DNA of 6,592 bases from Mucilaginibacter_A sp964244955. Its GTDB lineage: Bacteria; Bacteroidota; Bacteroidia; Sphingobacteriales; Sphingobacteriaceae. This document shows positions 1 to 5,501 of this stretch, one piece after another. The stretch is from assembly GCA_964244955.1 (NCBI GenBank), contig CAXTKQ010000160.1, forward strand, positions 1-6,592, read 5' to 3'. The stretch's first letter is position 1. Every line of letters starts with the position of its first letter. The translations under genes and the position numbers were made by a program. The notes under the pieces are model-generated. The model was not told the origin of the DNA and did not search any database. It was given only the letters and a program-made list of their open reading frames with translations.

Positions 1-1535
1 GTTTGCTACAGAATATAGTTTACAGTGCCGCTATTCCAAAAACCAAATTCCCGACCGGTATTATCCAGCTTACCCTGTTTTTATCGGATGGAAAACCGCT
101 TTGCGAACGTTTGTTTTTTATCCAGCACAACGATCAGTTGGATATTGCCTTAAATTCGGCAAAAACCAATTATGCCACGCGCGAAAAAGTACGGGTTAAC
201 GTAGCCACAAAAAACAAAACGCTGCCTGCAGAAGCCAGTTTATCCGTGGCCGTAATTGATGAAAGTAAAGTCCCGTTTGACGAAAATGCCGAAACGACCA
301 TTTTAACCAATCTGCTCCTGACTTCGGATTTAAAAGGTTATATCGAGAAACCAAACTATTATTTTAAAAACCCAAACGAGCAAACCGCTGCCGACCTGGA
401 TGTTTTGATGCTGACACAAGGTTACCGCCGGTTTAATTATCCGGCAATTTTAGCAGGCACTTATCCGCCGGTTACGTTTTTGCCCGAAGCCGGGATTGAT
501 ATCTCCGGTACGTTGCGTGATCTGACCGGGATGCCAATTTCACGCGGCGTAGTCAAACTTCAAGTTCCAGACCGTAATTATACTTCGCAGGCCGCAACGG
601 ATGCAAATGGTGTTTTTACTTTTCCGAAAGTTTTGGTGATTGATTCTTCCCAAGTAATCCTGAGCGCAAAAGGAAACTCTAACAGCCGGAACATGATGAT
701 CATGCTTAACGGAACATCTGCACAAACTGCCAGTAAAAACCCGCAATCGCCGGATGAAGTATTAAATATTGACAGCACGTTGAACACTTATCTGCAAAAC
801 AGCAAAAGGCAATATTTTAACGGCCGGACTTTGAAAGAAGTAACTGTAAAAGGCGTTTCGAACGTGAAAAAACCCAGCCACCTTGATTTTCCAGCTTTAA
901 CGGGACTAAGCAGTATACCAGACCAGGTGATCCCGGGCGACAGGCTGACGCAATGCGGCCAGTTTTTAATTTGTTTGCAAGGCAGCATTTTGGGCTTAAC
1001 TTATGTAGATAATAATTTATTTGTTCGGCGCGATTACCAGGCTGGCAACAAAACGCCGGTGCAAGTATTTGTTAACGGGATGCCGGTTGATATCAATTAC
1101 CTCAACAGTTTGGAAGCGCCTGATGTAGAATCTGTTGAGGTGTTTTTAAAAGACGATTTGAGCGGCATCAACCGCACGTATAACACAAACGGCGTTTTGG
1201 TGGTGAACATGAAAAAAGTGGTAAAGAAAAAAGTAACCATGAAAGATTTGGAAGACTTGCTTCCGCAGCCAAGTGTTGTAAAATTTGTGCCCAAAGGTTA
1301 TACCAACAGCCGCGTTTTTTATTCGCCAAAATATGAAGTGAGCCGAAGCACAATGCAAGGTTTGGATTACCGCAGCACCATTTACTGGAACCCAAATGTG
1401 CTGACCGATGCAAAAGGAAACGCTGCTGTTGAATTTTACAATTCGGACGGAAAAGGCACTTACCGTGTTATTGCCGAAGGTATGGACAAGGATGGCAACA
1501 TCGGCCGGTTTAACTATCGGTACAAGGTACAGTAG
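1..1535 (+). CDS. MG2 / TonB-plug-domain surface protein, C-terminal part (5' end outside window)
   Basis: This frame is open from the left edge; the first in-frame TTG at position 3 is an internal leucine, so the gene starts upstream. About 510 residues are visible. Residues 1-110 look like macroglobulin-type beta-sandwich sequence, including ASLSVAVIDESKVP. Residues 160-235 resemble a carboxypeptidase-regulatory-like Ig fold (GIDISGTLRDLTGMPISRG). Residues 275-405 resemble a TonB receptor plug: LKEVTVKG, then VFVNGMPVD, DVESVEVF and NGVLVVNMKK. The end (YWNPNVLTDAKGNAAVEF, then GTYRVIAEGMDKDGNIG) matches the C-terminal beta domain of Bacteroidota MG2/plug proteins. The outer-membrane barrel expected of a real TonB transporter is absent, so this is probably a periplasmic or surface-anchored protein, not a channel. 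The family is often annotated 'TonB-dependent receptor plug domain-containing protein', but its function is poorly known. The family call is fairly sure; the role is unknown. Confidence 0.8.
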   Translation, partial: LLQNIVYSAAIPKTKFPTGIIQLTLFLSDGKPLCERLFFIQHNDQLDIALNSAKTNYATREKVRVNVATKNKTLPAEASLSVAVIDESKVPFDENAETTILTNLLLTSDLKGYIEKPNYYFKNPNEQTAADLDVLMLTQGYRRFNYPAILAGTYPPVTFLPEAGIDISGTLRDLTGMPISRGVVKLQVPDRNYTSQAATDANGVFTFPKVLVIDSSQVILSAKGNSNSRNMMIMLNGTSAQTASKNPQSPDEVLNIDSTLNTYLQNSKRQYFNGRTLKEVTVKGVSNVKKPSHLDFPALTGLSSIPDQVIPGDRLTQCGQFLICLQGSILGLTYVDNNLFVRRDYQAGNKTPVQVFVNGMPVDINYLNSLEAPDVESVEVFLKDDLSGINRTYNTNGVLVVNMKKVVKKKVTMKDLEDLLPQPSVVKFVPKGYTNSRVFYSPKYEVSRSTMQGLDYRSTIYWNPNVLTDAKGNAAVEFYNSDGKGTYRVIAEGMDKDGNIGRFNYRYKVQ

Positions 1536-1560
1536 CATGCTGTTTTTACCGGTGTAAAAT
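1536..1560 (+). repeat. Dispersed repeat copy A, just after a stop codon
   Basis: Core ATGCTGTTTTTACC lies at 1537-1550 and is followed by GGTGTAAAATCAA. It begins one base after the TAG of the upstream surface-protein gene and reads in the same direction. It differs from the consensus core ATACTGTTTTTACC at one base. The right side keeps the AAAATCAA of copy C. Function unknown. Confidence 0.6.
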
Positions 1561-1615
1561 CAAGATTGTTTAAAACCCTATTTACTTTTTTGAAGTTGTC
1601 CTGAAAAAATGTTTT

Positions 1616-1957
1616 ATGGAATACTCGGAAGAAAATAAAAAAGAAGCTTATCAAAGATTTAACGATTTGGTAAACATGTCGGCCTCAGAAATAGAAAACT
1701 GGTTGAAGCAAGACGAATCAAAAGAAGTTGGACAAGACAGCGGCGACGGTGAATCTATCGGCAGAAAATCTGCCAGGCATATCGTTTCAATCCTAAAAAC
1801 TAAAAAAGATAAGCTAACAGAAGATGATTATCATCACATGCACAAAGTAATTGCATACATCAGCAGGCACAGCGCGCAACAGCCACAGGGTGATTTAAGC
1901 CATACGCACTGGCTTTATTCTTTAAAAAACTGGGGACATGACCCTTTGAAAAAGTAA
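1616..1957 (+). CDS. DUF3140 family protein
   Basis: This is a small soluble protein of 113 residues with no signal peptide or membrane segment. Its pattern fits my recollection of DUF3140 family members: an N-terminal FNDLVNMSASEIENWL helix, then DESKEVGQ, GESIGRKSARHIVSIL, a KKDKLTEDDYHHMHKVIAYI helix, and the C-terminal hallmark SLKNWGHDPLKK. Length is typical of the family. The function is not established; no catalytic residues are evident, and the highly charged helical sequence would fit a nucleic-acid- or protein-binding role, but that is a guess. The start ATG at 1616 is the first in-frame ATG. An ATG at 1609 is out of frame. It stands alone between repeat copy A upstream and a hairpin terminator 20 bases downstream, so it is probably its own transcription unit. 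Confidence 0.85.
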   Translation: MEYSEENKKEAYQRFNDLVNMSASEIENWLKQDESKEVGQDSGDGESIGRKSARHIVSILKTKKDKLTEDDYHHMHKVIAYISRHSAQQPQGDLSHTHWLYSLKNWGHDPLKK

Positions 1958-1977
1958 GGGTGATATCAACAACAAAC

Positions 1978-2012
1978 AAAAAACGATGAATATTAGATCC
2001 ATCGTTTTTTTT
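1978..2012. terminator. Bidirectional intrinsic terminator between convergent genes
   Basis: AAAAAACGATG (1978-1988) pairs perfectly with CATCGTTTTTT (2000-2010) around an 11-base loop. A T tract follows on the plus strand (2004-2012), and on the minus strand the complement of the A-rich 1971-1983 supplies another T tract. It lies 20 bases after the DUF3140 stop and about 50 bases after the LigT-like stop on the other strand, so it can serve both converging transcripts. The stem has only three G-C pairs. Confidence 0.8.
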
Positions 2013-2028
2013 ATATTCTTGAAACTGT

Positions 2029-2057
2029 TGATACTGTTTTTACCGGTTAAAAATTGA
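2029..2057 (+). repeat. Dispersed repeat copy B
   Basis: Core ATACTGTTTTTACC lies at 2031-2044, an exact match to the consensus, and is followed by GGTTAAAAATTGATG. It sits between the shared terminator and the 3' end of the LigT-like gene. TTTTTACCGGTTAAAAA is nearly self-complementary, with an odd extra T in the right arm. Confidence 0.6.
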
Positions 2058-2061
2058 TGTT

Positions 2062-2571
2062 TCAACTTTGAAAATCAATTGTTTCAACCAATTTCCAAGG
2101 TCCGCCTAAATATTCCCAAAGCGTGAAACCCAAACCTTGTATTTCAAACGGTTTAAAATCTAAACTCAAGGCTTGTTGCAGTTGTACCGCGGTTTGCCGG
2201 TCAACTTTATTTTGGATGGTAATATGCGGCCAAAGCGTTTGCTTATCTTGCGGCGTAAGCCAAAGCTGCCATTGTTGCTGCAGGTTTTTGTGCAGTTGCT
2301 TCAGTGCTGTACTTTCTATTTTGAAAGCAACGCCTGCACCAATGCTCACCACTTCGGCAACTTGCAAAACCATTGGCTTTTGTTGGGCGCATACTGTTTT
2401 TACCACCTCAAAAATGGTGTCTTCATTCCCGGGCAAATGGTGGAACAAGGTTAAATGCGCATCCAGGTAATTGCGTTCGGCGGGAAAATGCTGCTTTCGT
2501 AAATCAGTAAAATAAGCAGCCGCTTCCGGGTTTATTTTTAAAGTGAGGATGACAGGTTTTTCTGATAACAT
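2062..2571 (-). CDS. 2H phosphoesterase, LigT / 2'-5' RNA ligase-like
   Basis: This 169-residue protein has the two catalytic HxT signatures of the 2H phosphoesterase superfamily: HLTL (about residues 39-42) and HITI (about 116-119), spaced as in the LigT/ThpR group. Members hydrolyse 2',3'-cyclic nucleotide or RNA ends, or 2'-5' linkages. The physiological substrate here cannot be told from sequence. No signal peptide, so cytoplasmic. I chose the ATG at 2571. A TTG at 2583 would add four residues (MISI) and overlap the pyrophosphatase stop by four bases, so either start is possible. The gene begins 8 bases after the ppa stop with ATG, or overlaps it with TTG, so the two are almost surely co-transcribed and translationally coupled. 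A copy of the dispersed repeat core lies inside it at 2391-2404. Confidence 0.85.
   Translation of the reverse strand: MLSEKPVILTLKINPEAAAYFTDLRKQHFPAERNYLDAHLTLFHHLPGNEDTIFEVVKTVCAQQKPMVLQVAEVVSIGAGVAFKIESTALKQLHKNLQQQWQLWLTPQDKQTLWPHITIQNKVDRQTAVQLQQALSLDFKPFEIQGLGFTLWEYLGGPWKLVETIDFQS
2391..2404 (+). repeat. Dispersed repeat core E, inside the LigT-like gene (antisense)
   Basis: An exact 14-base ATACTGTTTTTACC lies antisense to the gene, where the minus strand encodes part of VVKTVCAQ. Including the two preceding bases, 16 bases (GCATACTGTTTTTACC) equal copy D. The protein reads through with no disruption, so this may be coincidence or a sequence shared by origin. Confidence 0.4.
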
Positions 2572-2579
2572 TATACTAA

Positions 2580-3059
2580 TCAATCTTCAAACTCAATCAT
2601 ATCAAAAGCTTCCTGTGCCTTTACCCTTTCTAAAGGTTCAAATTTTTTGCCGGCCTGTTCGTTGTAGTTCTTAAAGAAGTATTCTATCTGGTCAACAATA
2701 TGTGCCGGCAAGTGGTCTATGTCATTGATTTCTTTAAACAACTGCGAAACTTCGGGCACGGCCAAAAAACGGTCGTTACGCACAGTTTCGCCATCTTTTT
2801 CTGTTTGGTTTGCTTTTATCGAGCCAATGATGCGGCAATCTAAACAACATCCGGGAAAAGTTGGGATTTCAGAAACCACCACCACGTCCAATGGGTCGCC
2901 GTCTTCGCCCTTCGTTTTCGGGATAAAACCAAAATCAAACGGAAAAACCAAGCCCGCAGGTAAAACCTTCATCAGTTTAAAACAGTGGCTTTCGGGTTCA
3001 TAATCATATTTATGGCCTTGCCCTTTTGGACTTTCAATAATTGCGGTTACGGTTTTCAT
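2580..3059 (-). CDS. ppa: Inorganic pyrophosphatase (family I, soluble)
   Basis: It hydrolyses pyrophosphate to two phosphates with Mg2+, pulling biosynthetic reactions forward; cytoplasmic. The signature DGDPLD (residues 53-58 from the chosen start) supplies the metal-binding aspartates of family I enzymes. The preceding FPFDFGFIP and the later RNDRFLAVP, followed by HIVDQIEYFFKNY, fit the fold. Length is 159 residues, shorter than the about 175 of E. coli Ppa. By rough eye alignment, several residues that are Tyr or Lys in the E. coli active site appear as Phe (FDFGF), Arg (NDR) or Asn (NYN), which suggests a divergent subfamily. The start ATG at 3059 is preferred; a TTG at 3083 would add eight residues (MCLQSYHS), and conserved family similarity only starts near IIESPKG. 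It leads the ppa-ligT pair. A possible promoter lies just upstream. Confidence 0.92.
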   Translation of the reverse strand: MKTVTAIIESPKGQGHKYDYEPESHCFKLMKVLPAGLVFPFDFGFIPKTKGEDGDPLDVVVVSEIPTFPGCCLDCRIIGSIKANQTEKDGETVRNDRFLAVPEVSQLFKEINDIDHLPAHIVDQIEYFFKNYNEQAGKKFEPLERVKAQEAFDMIEFED

Positions 3060-3074
3060 ACTATGATAACTTTG

Positions 3075-3105
3075 CAAACACAAGTAATGTTTAGGTTGTA
3101 AGCAA
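3075..3105 (-). promoter_or_regulatory. Possible Bacteroidota-type promoter for ppa
   Basis: On the minus strand a TTG (3103-3105) is followed after 20 bases by TGTGTTTG (3075-3082), which matches 7 of 8 positions of a TAnnTTTG -7 element. It would start transcription a few bases before the ATG at 3059. This is weak: the second base of the -7 element is off. Confidence 0.3.
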
Positions 3106-3135
3106 CTATTGTTCGGGAAAAGAAACTAAAAATAA

Positions 3136-3165
3136 TGATACTGTTTTTATCGGTTAAAATCAATG
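3136..3165 (+). repeat. Dispersed repeat copy C, in the ppa / toxin-antitoxin divergent region
   Basis: Core ATACTGTTTTTATC (3138-3151) is one base off the consensus and is followed by GGTTAAAATCAATG. Unlike copies A and D it is not next to a stop codon; it is about 80 bases upstream of ppa and 120 bases upstream of the antitoxin. Confidence 0.55.
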
Positions 3166-3210
3166 TTGATGAGCAGGAAAGGCGGTACAATTTTGACGTG
3201 CGGTAATGGA

Positions 3211-3239
3211 TTTGTTAAAGTATTGTTGTTGTATATTTG
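3211..3239 (+). promoter_or_regulatory. Bacteroidota-type promoter of the toxin-antitoxin operon
   Basis: TTTG (3211-3214) and TATATTTG (3232-3239) match the -33 TTTG and -7 TAnnTTTG consensus exactly, with a 17-base spacer. Transcription would start near 3246, leaving a leader of about 40 bases before the antitoxin ATG at 3288. AT-rich palindromic sequence in the leader (around 3262-3280) might be an operator, but it is too low in complexity to call. Confidence 0.55.
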
Positions 3240-3287
3240 GGTTCTGATTTTCGAGAGCAGCAATTAAAAATTTTAAATTATCTAAAT

Positions 3288-3497
3288 ATGCTTCATACAA
3301 CAATTACCCCTAACGAAAAAACAATTTCGGTTGTTATCCCTGAAAATTATGTTGGAAAGGAGATTGAAGTGATTGTATTTGCAAAAGATGAAGGCATCAA
3401 CAANNNNNNNNNNGCTGAAAAAAAACCTTCGTTTAATGCAATAGTAATCGATACAAAAGGATATCAATTTAACCGCGACGAAGCAAATGAGCGATAG
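3288..3497 (+). CDS. Putative antitoxin of a PIN-domain toxin-antitoxin pair (contains N gap)
   Basis: This is a small protein of about 69 residues if the N gap (3404-3413) is truly ten bases. The N-terminal part, ISVVIPENYVGKEIEVIVF, is beta-strand-like, as in small dimerising antitoxins. The C-terminal part, AIVIDTKGYQFNRDEANER, looks like the extended tail with which Bacteroidota antitoxins grip PIN toxins. I chose ATG at 3288. An in-frame TTG at 3237 lies inside the predicted promoter and would add 17 residues. The stop overlaps the toxin start by 11 bases, the usual layout for coupled antitoxin-toxin translation. Base composition is AT-rich. It would neutralise the toxin and may autoregulate the operon; both are inferred from position. 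The family was not recognised by a named domain. Confidence 0.7.
   Translation: MLHTTITPNEKTISVVIPENYVGKEIEVIVFAKDEGINXXXXAEKKPSFNAIVIDTKGYQFNRDEANER
3404..3413. other. Assembly gap, 10 N, in the antitoxin gene
   Basis: Ten Ns lie between GGCATCAACAA and GCTGAAAAA. The flanking frames agree if the true gap is 10 bases, or any length of the form 3k+1, so the gene need not be broken. The number ten is probably a placeholder. Confidence 0.95.
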
Positions 3498-3894
3498 GAT
3501 ATTTTTAGACAGTAACATTCTCGTTTACACTTATTCCAACAATGAACCGGAAAAACAAATTATTTCACGGAAGCTTGTTTTTGAAAACCAAACATTTATT
3601 AGTACACAAGTTTTACAAGAATTAGTTAACGTAATAACAAAAAAATTTAAGATTAGTTATGATGTTGCTATAACTGCTGTTCAGGAATGTAACCAGAACA
3701 GTAATTTATACATCAATACCGAAAATGCAATAATAAAAGCTTGTACCATTGCAAGTCGTTATGGTTTTTCTTTTTACGATAGCCTTATCGTAGCATCTGC
3801 AATTGAAAGCAATTGTTCAATTCTTTATTCTGAAGATTTACAAGACGGGCAGGTGATCGAAGATAAAATTACCATTATCAACCCTTTCAAGTAA
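3487..3894 (+). CDS. PIN-domain toxin (VapC-like ribonuclease)
   Basis: This is a 135-residue PIN domain, predicted to be a Mg2+-dependent RNase that cleaves RNA to halt growth when its antitoxin is lost. All expected acidic positions are present: D8 in FLDSNILVY, E45 in QELVNV, D98 in FYDSLIVASA, and D117 in YSEDLQDGQ. Length is typical of VapC-type toxins. The ATG at 3487 overlaps the antitoxin end by 11 bases. The coding sequence is clearly AT-rich (the lines 3601-3660 have roughly 20% GC, against about 50% in parts of the LigT-like gene), which suggests recent acquisition. It ends 3 bases before the convergent GNAT gene. The domain is certain; the RNA target is unknown. Confidence 0.9.
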   Translation: MSDRIFLDSNILVYTYSNNEPEKQIISRKLVFENQTFISTQVLQELVNVITKKFKISYDVAITAVQECNQNSNLYINTENAIIKACTIASRYGFSFYDSLIVASAIESNCSILYSEDLQDGQVIEDKITIINPFK

Positions 3895-3897
3895 CCA

Positions 3898-4500
3898 TTA
3901 CTGCAGCTTTCTTTGCAATGCTTCTTTTACCGTACCAAACCACTCCTCTTTCAAAACACTTAAAATAATCGTATTCCGGCGGCTGCCATCTGGCAACGGT
4001 GCATGGCTGCGCAAAACACCTTCTATCGTGCAGCCAATACTTTGCATCGCGGCAATACTTCGTTTGTTATTGTTATCTGCACGAAACTCTACCCGCTCCA
4101 CGCCCATTTGTTCAAAAGCAAATTGCAATAGTAAAAACTTGCAGTGTTTGTTTAATCCGGTTCCCTGAAACTGGCTGCCGTACCAAGTATAACCCAATTG
4201 CAGTGTTTGGTTTTGCAGTTGGATGTCGTAAAAGCGTGTGCAACCGGCATACTTTTGTTGGCGTTTATCAAACACAATGAACGGATATTCTTTATTTTCC
4301 TTCTTTGCAGCGATGGCTGTTTGGATGTAGTTTTTCAAACCTGCTGCACCTATAACCGCAACCAAAGAAAACGTCCAAATGTTAGGTTCATCCAATGCAA
4401 AAGGAAGCAGGTTTTTATAATCATTTTCTTTAAGCGGACGAAGTTGTACAAAACTGTCTTCTAAAATATAATCGGCAGAAAAATCAAAAGGTTGAAGCAT
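3898..4500 (-). CDS. GNAT family N-acetyltransferase (RimJ/RimL-like)
   Basis: This 200-residue protein has a GNAT domain of the Acetyltransf_3 type that transfers acetyl from acetyl-CoA to an amine. The N-terminal LRPLKENDY is the usual first strand and helix. LGYTWYGSQFQGTGLNK (about residues 102-118) holds the acetyl-CoA pyrophosphate loop. VEFRADNNNKRSIAAMQSIG (137-156) and EGVLRSH follow, as in RimJ/RimL-like and ribosomal-protein acetylating enzymes. The substrate cannot be predicted. The start ATG at 4500 is clear. Its stop (3898) faces the toxin stop 3 bases away, with no room for a terminator between them. The last residues, VKEALQRKLQ, contain a 16-base stretch repeated beyond the methyltransferase stop. 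Confidence 0.87.
   Translation of the reverse strand: MLQPFDFSADYILEDSFVQLRPLKENDYKNLLPFALDEPNIWTFSLVAVIGAAGLKNYIQTAIAAKKENKEYPFIVFDKRQQKYAGCTRFYDIQLQNQTLQLGYTWYGSQFQGTGLNKHCKFLLLQFAFEQMGVERVEFRADNNNKRSIAAMQSIGCTIEGVLRSHAPLPDGSRRNTIILSVLKEEWFGTVKEALQRKLQ
3916..3931 (+). repeat. 16-base exact repeat, copy 1 (within GNAT 3' end)
   Basis: CAATGCTTCTTTTACC also occurs at 4607-4622. On the minus strand this encodes most of VKEALQ in the GNAT C-terminus. Confidence 0.6.
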
Positions 4501-4624
4501 GTTGTTTTTGTATAATTTAAAAAAAGTACAAGTTATAATTTAAAGATCGAAATTTTAAATACAATTGGATTTATAGAAATTAATCTTTTGATTTTTAATT
4601 TGAAACCAATGCTTCTTTTACCAC
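4501..4624. other. AT-rich intergenic region between methyltransferase and GNAT genes
   Basis: About 124 bases are very AT-rich. The region holds two TATAATTTAA copies (4511-4520 and 4534-4543) and the 16-base repeat copy 2. I see no clear -7 TAnnTTTG element on the minus strand and no GC-containing hairpin. A GNAT promoter probably lies here, but I cannot place it. Confidence 0.5.
4607..4622 (+). repeat. 16-base exact repeat, copy 2 (downstream of methyltransferase)
   Basis: This is the same 16 bases as at 3916-3931. On the minus strand they read V K E A L V S N stop in one frame, like a GNAT C-terminus, immediately after the methyltransferase stop. It could be a remnant of a deleted GNAT-like gene end, or chance. 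Confidence 0.45.
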
Positions 4625-5416
4625 CTAATTTTTGGTGTCCAACTTTGGATATCCAATTAAATAAGCAACATGCACACCTAAATTGTTTTTTGTTTTGCCG
4701 GCTTTCCAAGTATAGCTTTTTGTGGGGATAGATTGTGCCAATTGTAAAAGTTCTTGCGGACGGTACAAACGCAAAAGTGAAACGCAACCATCCCAAATTG
4801 TTGTCAATGGAATAAGCGGAACGAGATAAGTAAATACCAATCTTGAAACTTTAAACGGGCGCAAAAACGGCGTGCAAAAAAAGAAAACTACCGGGTGCAC
4901 AAGCAGCGAACCCAGCAGGAAAAACCAGTTTTTATCGCCGCCATCAAACAAACAAATGGCTTGTTTTTGATTGACTGCAGCTTGCAACATAGCTTTGATT
5001 TGTGCTGGCCGAAAATGGTGTGCTGCCGAAAATAAAGTCCGTACGCCATGCAATGCAACCGGAACGTTTTCTGCATCAATCGGATCTGGATAAAAATCAA
5101 TTTGGTTTTGTGTTTTTTCGCGGAGATAACGCCAGGCATCCAAGTTTGGAAATTTGTCTGTCAAAATAAAAGCAACTTTCTTGTTTTGCAAGTTCAAATT
5201 TTGCCGGACCTGCAACACTGGCCCGCCGCCGCCCGAACCCAAATCTATAATTTGCGTCTCGCCGGTTTTTTCCAATACTTCCAATAATATTGGCGTGATG
5301 GAATGGTAAACGCGGAGCAGTCGGATCAGAAAACGCAAATAATCCAACATGCCGGTGCGCAATACATCCGGGAACCAATGGTAATCTTCAAACTCAAAAA
5401 AACGGTAGCGTTTCAA
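4625..5416 (-). CDS. Class I SAM-dependent methyltransferase-like protein with hydrophobic segment
   Basis: The 263-residue product has a glycine-rich SAM-binding motif I (IIDLGSGGGGP, residues 56-66), an acidic D87 after the next strand (LTDKFPN), and HHF at 133-135. Residues about 164-205 are strongly hydrophobic (WFFLLGSLLVHPVVFFF and VFTYLVPLIPL), hinting at one or two membrane segments or a lipid-substrate contact. The N-terminal FFEFEDYHWFP is aromatic-rich. This architecture resembles uncharacterised Bacteroidota methyltransferases; the substrate is unknown. The start is TTG at 5416: the frame is open upstream to about 5456 but holds no ATG, and the next in-frame ATG (residue 23) would cut off the FEFEDYHWFP segment. 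It follows the hydrolase on the same strand after 85 bases that include a heptamer repeat array and repeat copy D. Confidence 0.75.
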   Translation of the reverse strand: MKRYRFFEFEDYHWFPDVLRTGMLDYLRFLIRLLRVYHSITPILLEVLEKTGETQIIDLGSGGGGPVLQVRQNLNLQNKKVAFILTDKFPNLDAWRYLREKTQNQIDFYPDPIDAENVPVALHGVRTLFSAAHHFRPAQIKAMLQAAVNQKQAICLFDGGDKNWFFLLGSLLVHPVVFFFCTPFLRPFKVSRLVFTYLVPLIPLTTIWDGCVSLLRLYRPQELLQLAQSIPTKSYTWKAGKTKNNLGVHVAYLIGYPKLDTKN

Positions 5417-5455
5417 TTGTGATGGTTGAGGGTTAATAGTTGAGGGTTCATTGTT
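5414..5455 (+). repeat. Degenerate heptamer tandem array overlapping the methyltransferase start
   Basis: Six 7-base units lie in a row: CAATTGT, GATGGTT, GAGGGTT, AATAGTT, GAGGGTT, CATTGTT. GAGGGTT is exact twice, 14 bases apart, and most units end in GTT. The TTG start codon of the methyltransferase lies in the first unit. Such arrays mutate by unit slippage. Confidence 0.6.
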
Positions 5456-5473
5456 TTAAAGAAATAGCAGCAC

Positions 5474-5500
5474 AATTTTTTATGGGTAAAAACAGTATGC
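5474..5500 (-). repeat. Dispersed repeat copy D, just after the hydrolase stop
   Basis: On the minus strand, ATACTGTTTTTACC (complement of 5485-5498) starts 3 bases after the hydrolase TGA and reads in the gene direction, then continues CATAAAAAATTGTG. The core is exact; the right part diverges from copies A-C. Confidence 0.6.
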
Positions 5501-5501
5501 G

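Noticed and set aside
1146..1538. 130-residue minus-strand open frame opposite the surface-protein gene
   Set aside because: It is antisense to clear protein-like sequence, and its translation has no domain-like pattern.
1566..1590. Possible promoter TTG...TACTTTTT before the DUF3140 gene
   Set aside because: The spacer is only 14 bases and the -7 element lacks the final G, so it is not a convincing match.
2019..2065. TTGAAAC / GTTTCAA inverted repeat around repeat copy B
   Set aside because: Only 7 base pairs with a loop over 30 bases; likely chance in AT-rich DNA.
2123..2470. Plus-strand frame rich in Cys and Ser
   Set aside because: Shadow of the LigT-like gene; its composition reflects the antisense codons.
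4578..4602. AAATTAA / TTAATTT hairpin after the methyltransferase
   Set aside because: The stem is purely A-T with no G-C pairs and no clear T tract, so it is too weak to call a terminator.
5414..5455. CRISPR-like array
   Set aside because: Units are 7 bases with no spacers; it is a short tandem repeat.
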